A program made the translations under genes and the position numbers. 64,000 nt of DNA, taken from positions 46,324,753-46,388,752 of the forward strand of contig OX328123.1 of NCBI GenBank assembly GCA_946811695.1. Direction: 5' to 3'. The stretch is from Gonocerus acuteangulatus. Lineage: Eukaryota; Arthropoda; Insecta; Hemiptera; Coreidae. The notes beneath the pieces are model-generated. The model saw nothing but the letters and a program-made list of their open reading frames with translations. It did not search any database and was not told where the DNA came from. Positions 1-10,429 of this stretch are shown here, in pieces (within the stretch, counting starts at the first letter, position 1; every line of letters starts with the position of its first letter).

Positions 1-1204
1 CTATGTGCGGATATGGTTAAGATGTATCGCCAAGTTGTCGTTCACGAAGAAGACAGAAAATTCCAGCACATCCTGTGGCGCGATTCACCCAACAAGGCAA
101 TTCAGGTAATGGAGCTCAATACCGTAACATATGGGCTTAAGTCAAGCGCATATCAAGCACTTCGAACCGTAAGGCGACTTGTAGAAATCCATGGGTCAGA
201 ATTCCCCTTAGCCGCAAGTCGCGTTTTAGAGAACTGCTACGTTGAAGACCTGTGCAGCGGAGCTCTTCTACTTCAAAACCAGTTATGCTGTTTATTCGCA
301 AAAGGCGGATTTACCCTAAGCAAGTGGGCTTCGACCGAACCGATGCTTCTTCCTGCCAAAGAACAACACAGCGAATCTGTAGCCATCAGAATCGACGACT
401 CCACCAAAATATTAGGTCTACTTTGGCGCTCATCTAATGATTCCTTTTCCTATTCGGTCAAACCCCCTCATCCTTGTCCGGTCACTAAACGGCACATGCT
501 GTCGTCAATATCGCGTATCTTTGACCCACTTGGACTGCTTGCTCCTGTAGTCTTCATCGCCAAGTCATTGCTCCAAGAGGTCTGGAAAGCGAAGACCGAC
601 TGGGACGAAGAACTCCCACACGATCTCGAAGTCGCCTGGATGGAACTTACAACCGATTGGCTAGTCCTGTCTTCTATCTCGATTCCACGATACGTCACTG
701 AACCCCTAGCTGTTCGCCGCTTAGTTGGCTTCTGTGATGCATCATCCAAGGGATACAGCGCTGCCTTGTACTTGCACTCCATGAGCTCAGCTGGCGAAGT
801 CAAGGTCTCGTTTGTCAAAGGCAAAACCAAAGTATCTCCTTTAAAGTTCACATCAATGCTACAACAGTTGCACAAGGATGCCTCGATGAAAAAGCGGACA
901 GATTATGTCCACATTTCACCTTTTTTCGATGAACAGGGGATCCTCAGGGTGGGCGGCAGATTGAAGAATTCACCCAGGAAGATTTCAACCCATCATCAAA
1001 TCGGGAGACCTAGTGATCCTTGTGGAAAGAAGACCACTTCTAGGACAATGGCCCGTAGGAAGAGTCACATTCACCTACCCTGGTCGCGACGGAATCATCC
1101 GCGTTGTGGATGTCCTAACCCCCACCGGCAAGACTTTAACTAGGGCAGTTACGTCCCTTGTTCCTTTATTTCACGCTGAAACGGAAGATCGTTCAGCTAG
1201 TTGA
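1..1204 (+). pseudogene. BEL/Pao LTR retrotransposon pol, 3' part, internally deleted
   Basis: The frame is already open at base 1 and continues to a stop at 1141, so the element begins left of the window. Reverse transcriptase motifs are visible: ADMVKMYRQV near the start and a YVED box at bases 238-249, where BEL/Pao elements have YVDD, so the first catalytic Asp has changed to Glu. An RNase H-like start follows (LVGFCDAS, from about 724). After about base 860 the protein jumps to the integrase zinc-binding region (GILRVGGRL, about 938-964). It then continues in another frame (1013-1201) with the C-terminal BEL domain (GQWPVGRV, PGRDGIIRVVDV). The rest of RNase H and the integrase core are missing. 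Domain order and BEL-specific motifs support the family; function is lost. Confidence 0.85.
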
Positions 1205-1499
1205 ATATCCAAGTTTGGCTCTTTTGTTTTCGTTATTCTTCTTCATTATGGAATTTGTTTACTTTATCCTTATTTTAAACATTTTTTTTTTGGAAGTAGT
1301 TTCAATTTGTATTTGGTACACCTATTCAACGCCACATACATTAGAAGTTTTTTACCCTCATTATTGTATTTTTGTTTATTTACTCTTTTTCATTTCTGTG
1401 TTGTTTGTAGGTTGAACCAACTTGTACGCACCCTTGTAATATTTTCTATTTTTATTTTTTGTATTGTAAATTAGCTTAAACTAATTTAGGTGGGCGGTT

Positions 1500-2435
1500 T
1501 GTTCGCTTCACTCCGCTCATTATATGTAAGAAGTCTACCCCGTGAGGTGCTGCCACCTAGCGGTGTGCCCGGGAACTACTTGCCCGCGGCAGTACGAACT
1601 GCACGCAAAGACAAGTTGGGAAGATATAGTCGCATAGTCACCAAGCAGACAAAGTGTGGAGCATCTTTTTTTCTCTCCCCAAGTTTTACACACCAATGAT
1701 GGAGGAGTAAACATCTAAGCCACCCAGGCCGAGCGAAGGGAGCAGGACATGGTGTTAGCCAGCCCACCATGATTTGGAGAAGCAAGAAGAAAATGCAGCA
1801 CATTACAAGGCTTATACATCATGCTTAAACACATAATCGTCAAGACACCAGGTACCTTTCTTAATTTATCATTTATGAAGATCCAGCAAAACCATTCAAC
1901 ATTTCAACCATCAGCAGCAACTCATCATTTATCATAATCCAAAATTTAACTAACCCAATAACAATAAATATGTTCCTGCTTTTGGCCTTACACCCCCATC
2001 TAATTAATTATATTTGCCAAAATAAATCCTGATTTTAAATTCAACCTATGTACAAATCTCTGCAGTCCTTCACCGTCAGTGGTCCACTCTAAACCATATA
2101 AAAAATGGTAGAGTGATCACAATCGTAAACAACTTTTAAACAGTTCATCGGCTTCAATGGTTTTCACGATTATTCATATCGTTAGCCGTCTTTTCTAAAT
2201 TGAAATTACAGTAGGGAGCTCTTTCAATGCACACATCGAAGTGAACCTAACATAATGTTTAGCCAAATCTGCGTCTCTCGAGTTGGACTAGTTTCAGTGC
2301 CCATTCGCAAACTACGGAGCCACCGGGAGCCCCTATGTTTTCATTTGTTTAGTTCCGTGTGCGTACCTACGGGAAGTTTACTTTCATAATTGTCTGTAGA
2401 AAATAAAATATATATATATATTTTATTTGTTTCGT
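1500..2435 (+). repeat. Probable 3' LTR of the BEL/Pao element
   Basis: A purine-rich tract (AGGTGGGCGG) ends at 1498 and is followed by TGTTCGCTTC. This is the expected polypurine tract plus TG start of a BEL-type LTR, about 300 bases after the pol stop codon. The 295 bases between 1205 and 1499 are non-coding and T-rich. The right LTR end is not resolved because the 5' LTR lies outside the window; about 2400-2435 is a guess from a change in composition near the short TA tract. Confidence 0.5.
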
Positions 2436-2589
2436 AATAAGTGTTACGCTACTAAGGCGATTTTACAACTTCACGATGTTACCTTTATGGAACCAGCATT
2501 GATATAAAAATTGGATTCACTAATTTCCATAAAAAGAGATATCTGGAAGCATTCGGCTATTTAGAAGATCTTCAAATGAGAGTTTAAAG

Positions 2590-2812
2590 TTAATTGCGCA
2601 GCAAGTAGGAGAATATTGTGTTTATGGACTGGCTGCTGTCCTTCAACAATTCGCTCATGGCATGAGGGATATTTAGTTGTCTTCTGCACTCCATAAGTAG
2701 GTGTTTTACAGTAAAGTCTGTATAGCATATTTCACAAATTGGATGTGAATTAAGTTTACAACTAAATTTGTTCATGTGAAGATAAATTTGTCTTTGTAAC
2801 TCTTTTATTTCG
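2590..2812 (-). pseudogene. LINE ORF2 C-terminal remnant (I-clade type)
   Basis: The minus strand reads through a cysteine/histidine module (PICEICYTDFTVKHLLMEC) that matches the C-terminal pattern of I-clade LINE ORF2 also seen at 3770-4165 and 39214-39527. The frame opens upstream of the Met at 2775, reading VEIKELQRQIYLH across the point where the hAT MITE at 2813 interrupts it. The stop is at 2590-2592. It is heavily decayed. Confidence 0.6.
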
Positions 2813-3095
2813 CATGGGCGTATATAAGGGGGGGGGGCTGAGAGGGCTGCAGCCCCCTCCCCCGAAATTTTGAGTTGATCGGTAAAAATGTGTCATAAAC
2901 CTTTAGAAATAAACTAAATAAGATCACTATGTTTATAAAAAAATATTTTATTTTGGGTGTAATAGCGTTTTAGTTGTTAAAACTATTCCAAGTTCTAAAT
3001 TATTAGTATTCCATATGCTGGAAATGGTCTCAGCCCCCCCCCCCCCCCGAAATTTTCCCAGCCCCTCCTGAAATTATTTTCTATATACGTCCATG
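2813..3095. mobile_element. hAT-type MITE, copy 1 (283 bp)
   Basis: Ends are inverted: CATGGGCGTATATA on the left, and TATATACGTCCATG on the right as its near complement. The element is flanked by an 8-bp duplication TTATTTCG (2805-2812 and 3096-3103). G/C homopolymer runs lie just inside each end and there is no ORF. An 8-bp target duplication with CA-starting inverted repeats fits the hAT superfamily. Full relatives are at 6849 and 60032, each with its own 8-bp duplication. Confidence 0.88.
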
Positions 3096-3103
3096 TTATT
3101 TCG

Positions 3104-3445
3104 ACTTTAATGTGTAACTTACTTTAATCAATGAATGCCAATTTCATCAAGAATAATTTTCAATTAAGTCTGTTGATACACAATAATAAACATATTACTT
3201 TTATTTATTCCTCCTCTAAATTACATTATGAGATTGAGAGATAATCTCAGAATGCAATTTGTCAGTTCTGAGTATACCGTTGAAAAGGTAATTAAATTTT
3301 ACAAAGTTTGTGGGACTCGGCAGCTTGCAGATTTACTTTTGAAAGGGGGTGATTTTCTAAACATATTCGTTACCTAGGCATTTTTATCGAGATATACATA
3401 CATAAATCTGAATTACATTTTTTGTCTTTTACTTATAGGAACGGC
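3104..3445. other. AT-rich stretch, no gene seen
   Basis: The first 50 bases continue the LINE remnant interrupted by the MITE. The rest has no supported coding or structural feature. Confidence 0.5.
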
Positions 3446-3458
3446 GAAATTTCTCTCT

Positions 3459-4269
3459 TTTTTTTTTTTTTCTTTTAAGGCACATCAACCACTCATTGGT
3501 CATTGGTGCCTGTATATACTTAAATATGCCAAAGAATTTATTTTTAGAATTAAAAAAAAATTAATCAAATCAATATATATTTATTAAGTAATTTTAAATA
3601 GAGGATATAACGTAAGTATTAAAACTGGTTAAAAAATGTAATTTTAAACGCACACACTCTGAATAACACCCACCCACACTCACACACACACACACACATT
3701 CTCACAGATGGACACACCCATCCACAACTATTTTCTAGTTCTAAGTTCTCTTTTAATTTCAATTATCATTTATATTTTTGTGATCAGATCTGTAGCCCTG
3801 AGGAATCTCAATGTTCTCCGACACAATTCATGGTCGTCTCCAAGTATATCAAAGAGAGTACCATGAATGTCCAGTTGATTTCGAATCTCCTCGTAGGCTC
3901 TACAGTCCGTGAAAATATGTTTAATTGTTAGATCTTCACCACATGCTATACATTCAGGCCTTTCTTCCCGCTTGAATAAGTAAGAATGGGTGAGATTAGT
4001 ATGACCAATTCTTACTCTCGACAGAACCACCTCATCCCGCCTGCTGCCTTGGGATGAGGTTTTCCATGCCGAGGTAGTAGATTTTATTTCTCTTAATTTG
4101 TTATCTCTATTTCCAAGCCATTCGTATTGCCACATTGAGTGAATCAGATTTTTTAGATGAGCCACAGCATCCGACCGTAGGATGTGCGAGTAAGGAATGC
4201 CTTGTAATAAATAAAAAAAGTAATGGATAAAAAGTAATGGATAAAAAAAGTAATGGATGTGCGAGTAAG
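3459..4269 (-). mobile_element. 5'-truncated I-clade LINE insertion with ORF2 end and 3' tail
   Basis: The insertion is bounded by a 13-bp duplication GAAATTTCTCTCT (3446-3458 and 4270-4282). On the minus strand an open frame from about 4200 to the stop at 3770 carries the end of ORF2: SDAVAHLKNLI, then RVRIGHTNLTHSYL, then CIACGEDLTIKHIFTDC. The RLRIGH...C-x2-C...H...C pattern is typical of the post-RNase H tail of I-clade LINEs. The 3' end (3471-3516) is GGCAC, AATGACC, GTTGATGTGCC and an A-run, matching the SINE tail described elsewhere. The 5' end carries short repeated filler (17-mer at 4180-4196 and 4255-4271). Confidence 0.85.
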
Positions 4270-4282
4270 GAAATTTCTCTCT

Positions 4283-5050
4283 GTTAGAAGGAAAAAGGAG
4301 TAACTATCTTACACCAATCCCCCTACATATTTAAATCATAATTTAATACAAGAATGGCTAATTGTAGATGGTTTCGCATTAATAGCAGCAGAATAATTGC
4401 TCCTTATAAGCAGGTTATTGTGAACATAGAATTTCATGATGCTGATGATTTAGCCCGACCTGGAGAATGCATTATCTAATCTTCGATCCAATTTTAGAAT
4501 CGCTCCTGTCGAGCTGGAATTTCATTTTCCAATTTATATGAAATTTCTCTCAAGCGTAACCAGAAGGTTTACACAATCTATTTAATTAATTATTAATTAC
4601 TTGTTGTCCGAATACCACGATACAATATTTTGTTTCAAGTTTTAATCAAATAGCAACCGAATTCAAGAAAGTAATTACTTATTTGCTTTCCATTTTTTTA
4701 TATATTTATATAATTATCATTCACCATCAACTTGCACTACAATCGGTCTTCGTGTGTAACATTGAATAACAAAATGTATTATTCAATGGATTTTTGGTCA
4801 ATGCAAACTGCAGACAACGCAATAACCTCAGATAATAACGACAATCTCTTAACTACTTACACTTTTAATAAACATCCTTTTACATAAAATTGTAACATTT
4901 TTATCATTTTTCTACGTATTCCTCGCCTTATATGCCTTAATTTTGTATTTATTTATTTTTTATCCATTACTTTTTTTTATTTTATTTGGCGGTCAATCTC
5001 GGGGCCGCTAGAGAGTGAACAGAAACATTCGAATCACTGTTATTTTATTA
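4283..5050. other. AT-rich stretch, no gene seen
   Basis: No ORF with a recognisable domain and no repeat with visible boundaries. Confidence 0.5.
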
Positions 5051-5054
5051 ATCA

Positions 5055-5117
5055 ATGGTTTACAAAAATAAAAAATAAAATATATATATATATATATTTT
5101 TATTTTTGTAAACCATA
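5055..5117. repeat. Perfect palindrome around a TA core
   Basis: The arm TGGTTTACAAAAATAAAAA is mirrored as its reverse complement on the other side of a (TA)n core. It could form a cruciform or mark a foldback end. Confidence 0.75.
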
Positions 5118-5154
5118 TATATATATGTATAAATACATATACACACACACACAT

Positions 5155-5157
<3 letters not shown>

Positions 5158-5190
<33 letters not shown>
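5158..5190. repeat. (TA)n microsatellite
   Basis: Uninterrupted TA dinucleotides, preceded by a short (AC)n tract. Confidence 0.95.
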
Positions 5191-5194
<4 letters not shown>

Positions 5195-5274
5195 TCTTGT
5201 GAATGATCACCCGATATATATTTTCCACTATATAATATTTTATATTATTATAAAAATTATTGTTGAATAGGAAA

Positions 5275-5314
5275 GCCCCTGAAGAGGTGCGAAAAGGCAC
5301 GAAACATGTCGGGC
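5275..5314 (+). ncRNA. Hammerhead-ribozyme-like motif, copy 1
   Basis: Seen in order: GCCC, the core CTGAAGA, one extra G, stem GTGC with loop GAAAAG and stem GCAC, then GAAA, a four-base self-complementary CATG, TC, and GGGC pairing with the opening GCCC. This follows the order of a type I hammerhead with minimal stem III and a GUC cleavage site. The unpaired G after the core is atypical, so catalysis is uncertain. A second copy with a longer stem II is at 7869-7913 on the minus strand. The 3' flanks of both copies share sequence up to a GACCCC-TGCC block, so this is a mobile family. A Penelope-like element or retrozyme origin is an inference. Confidence 0.45.
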
Positions 5315-5401
5315 GAAACATACAAAATAAAGTAGTTAAAGTGAAAAAAAGTGTGTACTACTTTATCGACCCCCTGCCAGAAAAAGAAACAAGAAAAAGT
5401 G

Positions 5402-5403
<2 letters not shown>

Positions 5404-5460
<57 letters not shown>
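5404..5460. repeat. (TA)n then (AC)n microsatellite
   Basis: It follows directly on the 3' end of the hammerhead-bearing repeat. Confidence 0.95.
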
Positions 5461-5559
5461 CACACACACATGTTTATATATATATATATAATATTTTACT
5501 GTATCCATCGTATAACGGGTGTCCTCTTTGCCAAATTTTCTATAGCATAACATAATTTT

Positions 5560-6530
5560 TAAATATTAAAAAAAATAAAAATATCCATTAATGAATATAC
5601 AGTTTTTTCTTAAATGTCCCAAAGAAGAGTATAGTCATAATGCAAGTTGATCGTGGGCGAGAAATATGAGGTACCCTCAATTCAATCTCAAATGTATCTC
5701 CTTAATTATTTTTTTATTGAGTACAATATTGCGATTTCATGGCCTATATTTTGATGAAAACTAATTTTTTTAAACGTTTTCTCCTTATTTTCTTAAAACG
5801 TTTAAGTCTTGCAAACAAAATATTTTGTTTTTCTGTTCTAGATTAAAATTTGGAGCCTGCAGGTTGGCAGCTCTGGGTTTCCGTTCTTAGGACCGCCATT
5901 TTGTTTTCATAAAATTTCAAGAAATCTATTTACAGTTTTATACTTTTTGGAACTCATAATAAATATACGTTTGAACAAATAGGTTTAACTATTATTAGAG
6001 GAATAAAACACATAATTTTCCGAAACATTAGTTGAAATAGCTTCCTTGAATAAGTTTCATATTGTTTAATTATAATTAATCATCATTTTTTAATGATTAT
6101 TATCATTCTTAAATAATTTATTACTGTATAAATACCATTCTAAGAAGCATAATTAACCGTTGTTTTAAATATACTACATGTTCATTTGATTATTTGGGTG
6201 CAAATTTTAAATTACAAATATCACAGTAACTGTTCTTAGTAATTATGATTTAAACACAAAAAAGTATATCAAATTTAGATAAACTAAAATATTGAAATGT
6301 TTATGACAACATTATGCCTAATACTCAAGTTTTTTTCAGAATGTTCCCTTCATTTCGAATAAGAAACATACATATTGAGAAATCTATGTGTATTTAAGAC
6401 AGAACTAACCTTTGATTCGATGAGAAGGTACTAAAAGAAGAAACTATGGTGAACACTGTGGTGGAGTAGAGGAGTCAACGATATAAGAATATATTAATAT
6501 GCGCTAATTAGCATATAAAAACTCGCTATG
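5560..6530. other. AT-rich stretch, no gene seen
   Basis: No supported gene, RNA or bounded repeat. Confidence 0.5.
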
Positions 6531-6595
6531 GGATGAAGATAACTGGAAGAAACACAAGGGGCACGCACAACACGAAAGCCGGGGGCAGACTGAGC

Positions 6596-6684
6596 CAGTT
6601 TCACCCCCCCACCGCCACCCCTACCGAAATATTCCTTTACCCCCACCCCTCCTCCTAACCCCTCTCCACTCTCCTCCCAGTCCT
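6596..6684. repeat. Cytosine-rich pyrimidine tract
   Basis: About 90 bases of mostly C with some T (CCCCCCACCGCCACCCC and similar) in otherwise AT-rich DNA. The G-rich complement could form quadruplexes. The minus-strand ORF across it is glycine low-complexity and not a credible gene. Confidence 0.6.
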
Positions 6685-6848
6685 CCAGAACACATTGATT
6701 CACTGATATTAAGAGAAATGCTAATATGGTTACCAGGAAATAATTCTTGTAGGAATAAAAATAATTTTATTAGCTCTTAGCAAGATTAATAAAAATAATC
6801 AATAAAATATTCAACATTACTAAAATATCAGTACTCACTGAATGTAGT

Positions 6849-7138
6849 CATGGGCGTATATAGAAAATAATTTCGGGAGGGGCTGGAAAATTACGGTGTG
6901 GGGGGGCTGAGACCATTTCCGGGGTACGGAATACTAAACATTTAGAGCTTGGAATAGTTTTAGGCAACTAAAACGCTATTACACGTAAAATAAAATATTT
7001 TTTATTAACTAAGTGATCTTATTTAATTTATTTTTAACCGTTTTACGACAAGTTTTTACCATCAAATCAAAATTTCGGGGGCTGTGTATTTAAGATCGCT
7101 GCAGCCTCCTCAGCCCCCCCCCCTTATATACGCCCATG
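6849..7138. mobile_element. hAT-type MITE, copy 2 (290 bp)
   Basis: CATGGGCGTATATA at the left and TATATACGCCCATG at the right, flanked by an 8-bp duplication AATGTAGT (6841-6848 and 7139-7146). The internal sequence matches copy 1 in reverse orientation. Confidence 0.9.
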
Positions 7139-7153
7139 AATGTAGTAGATGAA

Positions 7154-7161
7154 GTATATAT

Positions 7162-7218
<57 letters not shown>

Positions 7219-7240
7219 CATACATACATATATATATATT
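7154..7240. repeat. (TA)n with (TACA)n interruption
   Basis: TA array with TAAA and TACA variants. Confidence 0.93.
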
Positions 7241-7464
7241 ATAAAATTCTCACCCTTTGTTCTTATCAATTTATTAAAAATTTAAAAAGTGGCTGAAGTT
7301 ATATCGATGGTCACAGAAAATAAACAGGAAATTGACTTTTCAGTGGATCTTATAAACAAAGAAAACATGGAGTTTTACGAAATACGAAGTAACCCACATC
7401 TTTATGTGTCTCAATGGTTGTAAATTAGTGACTTCTTGATATTATCCACTAAGACTCATTGTTA

Positions 7465-7665
7465 GTAGACCTGGGCATAATTTGTTTGAAATAATATTTT
7501 CGAAATAAATCATGAAATAACCTTGAAAAATTATTTCAGAAATAATTAATTTTATCATTTTTTCTTTTAATATTATTTCTGAAATAATTATTTCAAGAAA
7601 TAAATTATTTCATGATTGATAAGAGTTTTATTTTCGAAATGATTATTTGATGAAATAATATATTC
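7465..7665. repeat. Cluster of GAAATAATTATTTC-like motifs
   Basis: The motif GAAATAAT and its complement recur about ten times in 200 bases, in both orientations, giving many overlapping short palindromes. Origin unknown. Confidence 0.6.
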
Positions 7666-7868
7666 TGATATCGTAATTTATGCGAAAATTCATCTAAATA
7701 CATGTTTTCCTGTCAAGCCTCATTGAGCTAAAGTTGACAAAAATGATTTTAAAGTCTGAGTAGCTGAAACTTCATTTAAATAATTTCTGATATACACCTA
7801 TATTATTTTTTATCTTAGGAGGCATGGGGTCGTTAAAGCCTTTATTATACTACTTGATTTAATAATAG

Positions 7869-7913
7869 GCCCGACATGTTTCGTGCATCTTTTCTACGCA
7901 CCTCTTCAGGGGC
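7869..7913 (-). ncRNA. Hammerhead-ribozyme-like motif, copy 2
   Basis: Read on the minus strand: GCCC, CTGAAGA, G, stem GTGCGT with loop AGAAAAG and stem ATGCAC, then GAAA, CATG, TC, GGGC. The core and closing bases are identical to the copy at 5275. Stem II is longer but still paired, which is evidence for selection on, or inheritance of, the fold. The downstream sequence is related to that after copy 1. Confidence 0.45.
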
Positions 7914-7929
7914 ATTTCTTGCTAGGAAG

Positions 7930-8325
7930 TCTTCTCATTATTGTCATTATACATCATTATCACTTTCAGTAGTATCATAAAGCTGATAGCTCATAGCTCT
8001 GGTAGCTGGTAAAACGTGGGAATTGATACTTATTTTCAGCGAGAAGGTTCTTTCCATTGATTCCAGTAATATTTACTAGGCAAAAATAACAGTCTTTCGA
8101 GTCACTTAAAATCAAGTGATTTTGGGGTTCTCTCCAAATCACTGATATCCCGAATTTCAGGGCATTCATTTTCCCGGTAGTCCACTGTCGTCAATGCTCT
8201 GTACAAGTACAGACCCGATGCGGTTCCAAGGTTTTATCACCAAGCCTTATACCAAAATATCCAAGATAAGCTCTCTTTACAAAGTCGCTAACGGATTTTC
8301 TGTTTTTCGGAAACGTGTATTCTCT
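7930..8325. other. Unrecognised sequence
   Basis: A short minus-strand ORF (7975-8169) shows no family motif and is probably chance. Confidence 0.4.
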
Positions 8326-8328
8326 ACA

Positions 8329-8826
8329 TCTACTATATATTTGTCAAATACCACTCACTCACTCACTCACTAACTCACTGAATCACTCACTCATCTATCA
8401 ACGCCCAGCCCAAACCGCTCGACAGAAAATTGTGAAATTTTGCATGGACACTCCCTAAATAACGTAGGCGCTTGCTAAGAAAGGATTTTTTAATATTCGA
8501 ATTTTTAAGTATTTTTAGGGAGGTTCAAAGTTTGAGTTGGTTAGAGCAGGCAAGCCTAGGCAGCATGGGCTGCTAAGACGATAAAGAACAGCTGTTACCG
8601 TACATTATCTATTTCATTGTATTATTTTTAATTGAGGTTAATTTCAACTATGATGGCAGTCCTTGAATTACTAGAAATAAAATGTGATTTTGCCCCTCAT
8701 AGATTTTTATTTTTTATTTTTTTTTTTTTTATTTTTTTTTTTTTTTTTTACGGCGCATCTACATCATGGCCATTAGCGCCGGGCTATCTATAGGTTGCCG
8801 CCCTCATAGAGTTTACGCCCTGGTGA

Positions 8827-8828
<2 letters not shown>
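8329..8828 (+). mobile_element. 3'-truncated non-autonomous Helitron with a nested insertion
   Basis: It starts TCTACTATATATTT after an A, matching the 5' end of the complete copy at 20894-21498, then has (CACT)n and ACGCCCAGCCCAAACC as in that copy. It is broken off at 8828 by a TA array, so the 3' hairpin is missing. A 97-bp retroposed tail sits at 8704-8800. Confidence 0.75.
8704..8800 (-). mobile_element. Short retroposed tail: SINE-B core joined to the SINE-A/LINE tail
   Basis: It is flanked by CCCTCATAGA (8694-8703 and 8801-8810). The related Helitron at 21.1 kb has this sequence only once, giving the empty site. On the minus strand the insert reads CAACCTATAGATAGCCC (the middle of SINE-B), then GGCGC, TAATGGCC, GATGCGCC and a long A-run (the tail of SINE-A and of the LINE). 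Confidence 0.85.
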
Positions 8829-8871
<43 letters not shown>

Positions 8872-8892
8872 TATATATATGTATATATATAT
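8829..8892. repeat. (TA)n microsatellite
   Basis: It joins the truncated Helitron directly to the following repeat unit. Confidence 0.95.
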
Positions 8893-9030
8893 AAATTTTA
8901 ACGGGGTTCATTTTCGGTGTCTACTAGGTAGGATCGATAAAGATTTGAAAAAAATTTTCAAAAATTCCGTCATGAGTTCAACCTCAATAGCTACTTTCCT
9001 TCGGAGGAAAGTGCTAAAAGGGAAATTGAA
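8893..9030 (+). repeat. Dispersed TA-linked repeat, copy 1
   Basis: Begins AAATTTTAACGGGG directly after a TA array and runs through TTTTCGGTGTCTACTAGGTA and TCCTTCGGAGGAAAGTGC. A copy in opposite orientation is at 60545-60682, also with its AAATTTTAAC end against a TA array, so the TA tract seems part of the mobile unit. Confidence 0.75.
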
Positions 9031-9075
9031 ACGATTTTTTAAAACCTTATATAGTTTTAAAAGAATTATTAAGTA

Positions 9076-9160
9076 CATGGCGTAAAAAAAAAGAAAAAAA
9101 AAAAAAAAAAAAAGTGCTAATGACCTCCGCACTCGATGCATCGGGAAAAGGAAAGAAAAA
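9076..9160 (+). mobile_element. Retroposed LINE/SINE tail fragment
   Basis: GGCGTAAAAA and a long A-run, then GTGCTAATGACC, TCGATGCATC and a second A-rich run. This is the shared 3' tail, apparently in two partial copies. No target duplication could be fixed. Confidence 0.55.
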
Positions 9161-9164
9161 AAGT

Positions 9165-10359
9165 ATTAAGCACATTTCATAGTAGTACTTCATATCATTG
9201 TTTATATTACATTAAAGTTGGGCTTATTTCATCTTACATCAATAAATTATTAGATTTACCTCTTAAATTCCAACAAACAATGAAAAATATCGAAAAAAAT
9301 ATTTTTCAGACTAAATCATATTAATAATGGTGTAATTAGTATTAAATATATTAACAATTAGCGCCAATTTTACAATAATGGAAAATAAACAAATAAATAA
9401 AAAATATGTATAAGTAAGAGAGAGTACAGTAACATTAATTGAGTTAAGCAAATAGTCATATACCAAAAGATAAAAATTATTTCCTATTCATAATTTTATT
9501 TCAAATATTTTTAGTATTATGGGGTTTTATCACATATCTAATATTTTAACCGTGTGAAAATTATAATTATTTCTTATATCATGATCGACCAGAGCGGTTT
9601 TACTGTCAGTTTTGTCGAGGTTTGACACTTTATTTCAAAAGTTGTCTTAATTCTGTTGACCATTTTATCTACAAAGACCAAAAAATGAAAGATTATAAAA
9701 TTAATAACACACAATATTTGGGAATACGCTATGGATTTCTACCATGCCGAATAAGGTAAATATGTTTTTATACAAGAGATTCATGTAGATTTCCATGTAG
9801 TTTGTGGTTTCAAACGTGAGAAACTTGGTCAAAAGAAGTTACAACTTCTAAACGAAGTTGGAATTGGTTTGAAAAGAGCCACATACTCAACACCGCTCCT
9901 GCTTCTGAATATTACATTGATGTAGTTCTTGTTCTTATTTTATTTTACCACAAGTTTGACTTTTTAGATATTGCAAGTTCTTTATCTAATTTTAGGTGAA
10001 CATTCATATATATATAAATGTAGAACCTACTGCCAAATATTTATGGACAGACTAGAGGGAGAGAGCAATTCTTATTTTAAAAGATAAATTTAATATAATA
10101 AGCCAGTAAGTGCGTCTTCTATGCCTCCAAAAAAGTTCATAAACTCTTAATAAATTAAATCTTTCCAAAAGTCAAATTAAATTAGAAAACGTGTAGCCGA
10201 ACGCCTATTAACAAAACGTAAGCGATATTATTTGATCGGATGCTGTTCTGGTGGATGGATGGATTGTGCTGGCCTACGGGCGTTTTGTTGTCCACGATCT
10301 ATTGTGTAAATTGTATCAAAATGGGACCATTTTTATAGGTCCAAGAGTGCGAAGAGGCA

Positions 10360-10360
<1 letters not shown>
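9165..10360. other. AT-rich stretch, no gene seen
   Basis: No recognisable coding sequence. The last 100 bases (GGGACCATTTTTATAGGTCC, then a TA array) resemble the ends of other TA-linked repeats, such as 39930-39990. Confidence 0.45.

Positions 10361-10362
<2 letters not shown>

Positions 10363-10421
<59 letters not shown>
10363..10421. repeat. (TA)n microsatellite
   Basis: Uninterrupted TA array. Confidence 0.95.
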
Positions 10422-10425
<4 letters not shown>

Positions 10426-10429
10426 TAAA

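Noticed and set aside
468..875. 135-codon minus-strand ORF
   Set aside because: Antisense shadow of the BEL/Pao pol frame.
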